Of a DNA stretch of 64,000 nt, positions 57,680-64,000 are shown piece by piece. This DNA is from Owenia fusiformis (Eukaryota; Annelida; Polychaeta; Sabellida; Oweniidae): assembly GCA_903813345.2 (NCBI GenBank), contig CAIIXF020000004.1, positions 2,439,525 to 2,503,524 of the forward strand, in the 5' to 3' direction. Position 1 is the stretch's first letter. Each line of letters starts with the position of its first letter. The translations under genes were made by a program, and so were the position numbers. The notes under the pieces were generated by a model. It was given only the letters and a program-made list of their open reading frames with translations. It searched no databases and was not told the origin of the DNA.

Positions 57680-60600
57680 AATACAGTCGCTGATATTTAA
57701 CCCCGAATTCAACTTTATTAACTTCATGGCTTCCAGAACATTTTTTTTTCTGCCAGAAAATTATTTCCACGATGTTCAATTTGTAAAAGACTATCTAAAA
57801 CATAGTTTAGAAATTCATATATATTGTCAAAATTGTTGTCAGTCTGGTGAGACGATCTACTCTGGATATTCAAAGGGTTAAATACCCATAGCAATCACTG
57901 CGGTCTGTAAATGATCGAATAAGGTAAATTCCAATTTGTACAAATTGAACAACCTCCGGAAGAGAATGATTCTCCCAATAGTAATTCTGAAAATGACATT
58001 ATGTCCTGTATATTAGCCGGAAAATACTCAATTACGTCGACAAATAACACAACGTGAATGTTGGATTCATCTTCTAAATCACTGATAGCTTATGATACAT
58101 ATCAGTTATAAAATTGACATAGCTTATACATATGATGACTTGGTTTTCTCTTACCTTCCATAGCGACAAGGAAACAACTAACACAATTGATCGCAAAAAT
58201 GACTGTTACTTAGAAATTGCTTATCAATGTGAGAAAAATTGTAATTTGAAAAGTTTGCAATGGGTCAACACTTACCATTTAACTTTGAACATAAGAGATT
58301 TCATGTTAAGTAATGAACTGGTCTCAGATGGGTTAACATCGAGACACTTTATTTGTTGCTAGCATATTCTACTTCTTCAATATACAGTATCTGCTGTTCG
58401 ATTTGGTAGCAAAGTTAGAGCTGTCAAATTTCAAAATTATTTCGTGTATTTGAAGAATATCATCAAGGCATATAAGGTTGAGTCATTTTGACTAAGTATA
58501 TTTGTCACTCGGGTTTATGTTAAACTGATTAGATTGACAAAAAATAAAATCCTGGTTTGAATAGTATACAGGAAAATATCAGGAAACGGATCACGGTTAT
58601 TTTTTGAGAAAATCTCGACTTTCTGACACGGTTGATTATGTTGAACAACATAGAAACATTCGTTTTTGATGATTAGAATGAACACATTACGTAGGAAATT
58701 CATTACAAATTGAAAAATTAGACTTAATTAATTAATTCGATAAATTGTAATTGATTTGACTTTAGCTGTTTCATTCACGACTTTTATCACACCTAACACT
58801 GCGATCGCTAAAATTGTAAAATATATCTTCGATTCCCAAGTAATGAAGTTTTCATATTAACGGAAAATCAAACTTGTGAACCAGTTTTTAGGTAAAATAC
58901 TGAACTAATTGGTTCTGTCACTTTTGGTTTTCACTACATGGCGCCATCAACACCGTTCATGAATCACAACCTGCATTCATTGATGTCATTGACATAGTTG
59001 TCGAAGATTGAATGACTAAAAATATCAAAACCTCATCACCGTAATTGAGTTTTTGTACTGTTAAGAACAGCTGTTTTTCGACAAAGAAATTCACGATGTA
59101 GCGACAAACGAGAGTTGATCGATGGTTCTCTTAAAGCGCACAATTCACAGGGTTTATCAGCAACGATCTTTACTCATTATTTTACTTCGTTGCCTTAGCT
59201 TTTCCGTTTAAATTGCATCACATAATCCCTTCTTCTAGACCTTTCAAGGAGAAACAACTATTTTGATTAAGTAGATGGACGTTTCTGTCTGTTGTAATCG
59301 TTACGTAATTTATCTGGTGCAAAATTAGTACTATAAAATTACCCTAATGTTCGTTTAATAAGCCAACGTTAACTAACTTATCCAGAAGTTAGAGGAATTG
59401 AGACGAATAGTATTTCCGCCAATTTCTTGAGCTACGTTTTTATAGATTATTTACTGTTTTAGTTATACAATTAATATACGAACAATACTTCGTTTAAGGT
59501 GAATCTAGGAACAACTTATCACTAACTTCCATTGTATTAATTTTTATATAATTATTTATATAATATAATTTCCTTGCCTGTTATGAATGTATCCTCTCCT
59601 CTGGAATCCGTTGCCCTTTTCTTTCGGGCCTTTTCTTTTGTGATCTTTAGCGAAATGGAAGTATCTACCGATCGCAAGCTATTATATCCCTCCGCCTAAA
59701 ATTATCTTACCGCCCTTGGATTGCTATTAGGCGTAGCGTCGTAACATCTGAACTCGAACTTTGATTGGAGATTCGGATTGATATTTTATGACGTCATCAG
59801 CGTTAGTTATCAATTTTGATTTGCTGGTAGCGTAGAATAGATTAGACGAGGAAACAATTGACGGTTGTTGTCGGTTACCGGCTCTGCTTCTAAAGGATAC
59901 TTGAAGCAATAATGCAATTGTATATTGGAACGAACCAATAACATATTTTCGAATAGTTGAATCGCACTTTGCGTGGGCTCTGTGTTTAACCTCGCACCTT
60001 TTGTTTCTATATTAGGTTGAAAATGATGTCGCAGTGTACGACTTTAGTAAGGAAATGATTCAAACCAGGTTAAGATAGCATAATCTCATATCAACAGGGA
60101 GAATTACAATAAACAATTGAATCACCTCACCCGATTTGAATTGCGTAATTGCGTAAAAACGCACTCTTGAATTCTAATCAACAGCTACAACCATGGGCTT
60201 TCTCTAGTTGAAAGCCAATGCTACAATGTAGTGTTTGTTCTGATGTTGCAAAATCATTCTACAATGGAAAGTAAAAGTAAACAAGTCATATTAGCATGTC
60301 ATTTTGTGTACTACAAGAAGCAATCTCAATATCTCACCATATGCTCATTCCCCGAGGCGGTTGACCGGACGCGCTTGGAAACTAGTTGCTCCTTAGCTGT
60401 AACATCTTGGATTTCCAAGGCACGATATGTCTGGGAAACGAGTTTGAGCTGTAACGGGTGCAGAATAAAAAGCCTGAACTTTATACAGTATTTGTAGTTT
60501 TATATTATTTATATGTAAATATCTTTCAAGGTTGATTTGCCTTTGACTCAAATAACATAAGAGATGCAAACGTTGACGCTAAGCTTCTTTATAAAATAAT

Positions 60601-61020
60601 TTCCGATTAAATCAAAAACAACTGGACAGTATCTTGGCTCTCGCGACCACTATCTTATCTGTCAAAATGGCAGATGGTAATAATCAAGACAGAACAAACA
60701 GCTGCAGTTTAGAGCTTTCTAGACGAAGTCTAAATAACTTTCAAACGAATGCTGCGCCATTAACAGTCATAATGATGGAATTTTGAAAAAGAGTATTATC
60801 TGATCATGTCTTGAAAATAAATATTCATTGGCAAAATGTTCTGTTACGCATAACCTGTGAATACTGGGTTTTGCGCCAATTACTTCTCCTAAGTTCCAAT
60901 ACGAATGATTTTTCTTACTTAAACCCCATACTGACTCTTATGAAAGGTAAAGATACCATGATTCAATTTTAAGAAATCTTGATATTTTTGCATAAACTAT
61001 GAGGTGTGTTGAGAAGTGAG
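57680..61020. other. Region without recognised genes
   Basis: Short frames near 58132-58362 (+) and 59727-59909 (-) are open but lack family features or linked exons. Only the micro-palindrome at 60191 stands out. Confidence 0.4.
60191..60219. mobile_element. 29-bp palindromic micro-element, relative of that at 283
   Basis: CCATGGGCTTTC and GAAAGCCAAT form imperfect arms around TCTAGTT. Flanked by identical GCTACAA at 60184-60190 and 60220-60226. The arm matches the CATGGGCTTTC of the element at 283-317. Confidence 0.5.
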
Positions 61021-61185
61021 TGTAATTAGTTCAGCTTCAGTGCACTGCATGTAACAGGTCAGGTACAGTTTAACATTTGATTTCCTTTGTGTTTCCTATT
61101 CAACTAATTAGTGAGTGAATTATCGTCACGGTGTTAATAGTTCAGCTTCATCGCACTGCATGTGACAGTTCGGGTGTAACCATTG
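61020..61185 (+). repeat. Direct repeat of about 50 bp, two copies
   Basis: TAGTTCAGCTTCAGTGCACTGCATGT-like sequence at about 61026 recurs at about 61136 as AGTTCAGCTTCATCGCACTG (both followed by a GACAGTTCGGGT or AACAGGTCAGGT block). Confidence 0.6.
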
Positions 61186-61993
61186 GGCATAGTGTAATCC
61201 TTGTGCTATACGTAGCCAAGAAAAGGCGGATACTTTAATATTACAGTGCTGGTATATATTAATTGATCAGTCGTTTAATTGGCATATTTTCTTGAATTTT
61301 AACATTTAATGTTCCAAACTCCCACAAACTGCAGAAAAGTATACCCCATAAATCATATTTACCAAAATGAGTGTCTCCAAGGCTTCACACCAGCGTATGT
61401 ATAATGCATTTGTCACGAGTTTGAGCTGAAATTTCGCCAAAATGGAGTAGGCTAAGGGTAGTCTCTGCCAGGTTTGTTTATTGTGGTAAGCTTGTAAGTG
61501 CTCAGAAGCAAATAATTCATGTGCGCAAAATAATCAAATAATCTGATTGGTCTAAACTTTGCTGCACATGCGCACAATGTGTGCCATGTTTTTTCTAGTG
61601 ATTTCGTTTCGTTTCATGGAGTTTGCGTTTCAGTGTAACTTCCGCAAAAATGGCGGACCATGGACAGAATTAACAGGTAAAATCACTCCGAAATTTCAAG
61701 AAAACTTTTTACCTATAATAGCAAAACTTTTGTTTTATTTGTGCATTCTATCTATCAGATAAGAGTCTCAGGAGTATGTAGGCAAATTCATTTTGATAGG
61801 AGCACTCTGTTTAGTTTGAAAATGCACCCTTAATTATTATATATCAGCACTGTACTGAAATTTAAGCCCATAGGTCCATGAGAGATCGAGTAGCTAAAAT
61901 CGTCTGAAATCAAACACTTCGATATCTTCAATTCTCGTTATAGATGTCAATGTAACCTGACACGGTTCAGTGAACAAAAATTAAACTTTTATG

Positions 61994-62260
61994 CAAGGAG
62001 GTTTGGCTCCTGTGGCTCGGAATCAAACGTTTTATTCTCAATTTGTCAAGTGCTGACCTTGATTGTCGACAACATTAAAAATGTCGTTATTTCTGACATT
62101 ATAACTGACTATTTATAATTCATTATCAGCGATCCAAAAGATTTGAACTCATATCTAGATCACCTCTTGCGTGTTTTAAACTTTTTGTTCGGAAATAAGA
62201 CCAAATCTCGCTTCAAATTTTGCGTATTCCGAAAGCCATTATGGCAATTGCAAATAAGTA
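61994..62260. mobile_element. Mutator-like MITE, copy without right end
   Basis: Starts CAAGGAGGTTTGGCTCC and shares internal blocks with the 62954 copy, in the same order: ATGTCGTTATTT, ATTATAAC.GACTAT, GGAAATAAGACCAAA. The right terminal repeat is not found. Confidence 0.65.
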
Positions 62261-62659
62261 TAACGTAGCAAAACCTCGATAAGAAGGTCAAGGTCATCGA
62301 TCACTTATTATATACATTCACATTATTTCCTTGACAATTTATGCCTGCAACCAGCTCATTAATGGTCTTCATAGAAGAACTTTTATAATATCCTATATTT
62401 TCTTGGTAGCCAATCAAACCATTACCTCATTTGGAATAACCCATTTGTGACCACTGATGATGAGCAAATCGATTTAACTACAGCAAATAAACCATATGTT
62501 GTTGCATTTGAACTGGATCGAAGAATTCATTGATAGACTGATTGGTTTAATACAGATAATATTTGTCAAGATTTGGAGTTATTTTGACGAGTTTGGATGG
62601 TGTTATTTGACAAGAAAATGAAGTCCCCAAAGACTCCTGTCAATAAAAGTACACAGTCT

Positions 62660-62704
62660 ATGTGAGTCTGTCCGTCTGTCCATTCGTCTGCACGTCTGTC
62701 CGTA
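62660..62704 (+). repeat. CTGTCCGT run
   Basis: GTGAGTCTGTCCGTCTGTCC followed by further GTCTGTCC units, similar to 6600-6650. Confidence 0.4.
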
Positions 62705-62953
62705 ACTGCTACAGATACTAGTACCACCCTGGTGTGTTTGTAGAAATGAATTCAAAATAACTTGGTACTTTGTCAACATAATTTATCATTCAAGATGATG
62801 CTTTCAAATTAAAAATAAATAAATTGGCCAGGTACCGCTTTTTCAAATCAACGATGGTGTGTTAGATAAGCTGTCTAACAAATCGAACGATACACTTACC
62901 AAGAGTGGGAGTGACGATGAGATATCATTCGCTCCATGACCATGGGTTGAGGG

Positions 62954-63245
62954 CAAGGAGGATTGGCTCCTAGGATCGAAACTCGATATTTTCCAACAAT
63001 GAAAACGTCGAAATGTCGTTATTTTCTGAAATTATAACCGACTATAAGTTCAAAATAAACAGTTCAAAAGATTCGAACATTTCTTGTGAGCTTTGGAATC
63101 TTTCGTTAGGAAATAAGACCAAAATTCACTATTCAAATGTTTAAGTGAACAAAATGGCGGCTGTTTAAATTCGAATTCTGTATCACAACATGCCCGTATA
63201 TGGGACAGAATATCGATGTTGCACTCTGGGAGCCAATCCTCCTTG
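62954..63245. mobile_element. Mutator-like MITE, 292 bp, with decayed 9-bp target duplication
   Basis: Left end CAAGGAGGATTGGCTCC, right end GGAGCCAATCCTCCTTG... read as complement of the left. Flanks GGTTGAGGG (62945-62953) and AGTTAAGGG (63246-63254) agree at 7 of 9 positions, the two differences being transitions. The right arm, ATGGGACAGAATATCGATG, is almost the same as in the 142-bp copy at 18919. Confidence 0.85.
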
Positions 63246-63254
63246 AGTTAAGGG

Positions 63255-64000
63255 TCAGTCTATTGATTTGGCTTTAATGGGCGATTCCAATGATGCTTTA
63301 TCAGGTAATGACTTATTAGCACTAACGCCAGATCTGCATTTATCAGAAAAATAAAAGAACAGATCAGATAGGCGAAAGTAGAACTTCAAACGGTCCCACA
63401 CACAACAGCTACTATCGCCAATGAGGCGCTGGATGTATCATTAGTTGTGGAACCGTTAAAGACATCTGCAATTAAATAAATTGATGAGTGATTATATTAA
63501 CTGCTTTTGAAGTGTATGCTTCTGTATATTTTCATCCATACCTACAGGAATGTTCAATGATCTTAGTCCATTGTGTTCTCTGTCATGTAAATGATATTTG
63601 GAACTAGTTAAACTGACTGGAGGTCCAAACAGAACTCTGTTATCTTGGTTCAAAATTTTTTGAAAATCCAGCATGGTTTTGTCATTTCCTGTTAACTACT
63701 ACCGCACCTTAAGTTTTTATAACAAAATGGATAACAACTGCCATTGTAGAAAATTTGAAAGAATTTTTTATTTTCATAATTTTCAATAATAAAGAGGTTG
63801 ATTTGTACTCAAATATTTTACCCTCATGTTAATAGTAGCATCCGGTAATAATTGAAAAGCTAGTCAGTAATAGGCAAATATATCCAGCAGCTCCAATAAT
63901 CGAGGAAGAATTCCATTACTTCAGCAACGTTATCTGTTGAATTCCGTAAAGAGAGGGGTTCCTCACTCGATTATTGGATACTATGGATGTATATATCAGT
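63255..64000. other. Window end, no gene recognised
   Basis: AT-rich sequence with only short chance frames. Confidence 0.4.

Noticed and set aside
62897-62950. Possible - strand first exon (ATGGTCATGGAGCG to a GTAAGTG donor)
   Set aside because: The donor is good, but the upstream side is a transposon boundary and there is no linked exon or family; too weak to list as a gene.

Overview
The window is nuclear DNA from an invertebrate animal, most likely a lophotrochozoan (mollusc, brachiopod, annelid or a relative). It is AT-rich and gene-poor, with genes split by GT-AG introns. It is crowded with small inverted-repeat transposons and satellite arrays, and it carries an R2-group non-LTR retrotransposon. 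The lineage call rests mainly on a neuropeptide precursor of pedal peptide/orcokinin type and on the style of repeats; nothing fixes the species.

Four coding units are well supported. (1) The last three coding exons of a procollagen galactosyltransferase (GLT25/COLGALT type) lie on the + strand at 390-1828 and end in a KEEL ER-retention tail. (2) An intronless MFS transporter of the nodulin-like/NFD4 type lies on the + strand at 9652-11064. (3) A neuropeptide precursor lies on the - strand. Its large repeat exon is 21736-22912, and I assign its signal-peptide exon to 36346-36425, across a 13.4 kb intron; phases and splice sites agree and give a 411-residue precursor. It encodes about 12 DSIG-type and 16 LDEIG-type peptides, each on a 13-residue register. 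(4) An R2-group retrotransposon with a restriction-like endonuclease lies on the - strand (25334-29153). A second copy, truncated at its 5' end, abuts it head to tail (29154-30624).

Layout: 0-2.5 kb galactosyltransferase 3' end; 3.0-4.1 kb satellite; 4.1-9.6 kb mostly unannotated; 9.6-11.1 kb transporter, followed by a 94-bp tandem repeat; 12-18 kb little visible; 18-21 kb several inverted-repeat elements; 21.7-36.4 kb neuropeptide gene, whose intron holds a Tc1/mariner-type element invaded by the two retrotransposon copies, plus other elements; 40.0-41.8 kb a G-rich satellite inside an inverted-repeat element; 43.9-44.3 kb a MITE followed by a 48-bp array; 53.5-55.8 kb a cluster of a dispersed repeat; 57 kb a 718-bp MITE; 62-63.3 kb Mutator-like MITEs.

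Several isolated stretches look like exons of unidentified genes (acceptor, open frame, donor or stop). They are listed at low confidence. The mobile elements can be described unusually well because many keep intact target-site duplications (TA, 5 bp, 7 bp and 9 bp classes).
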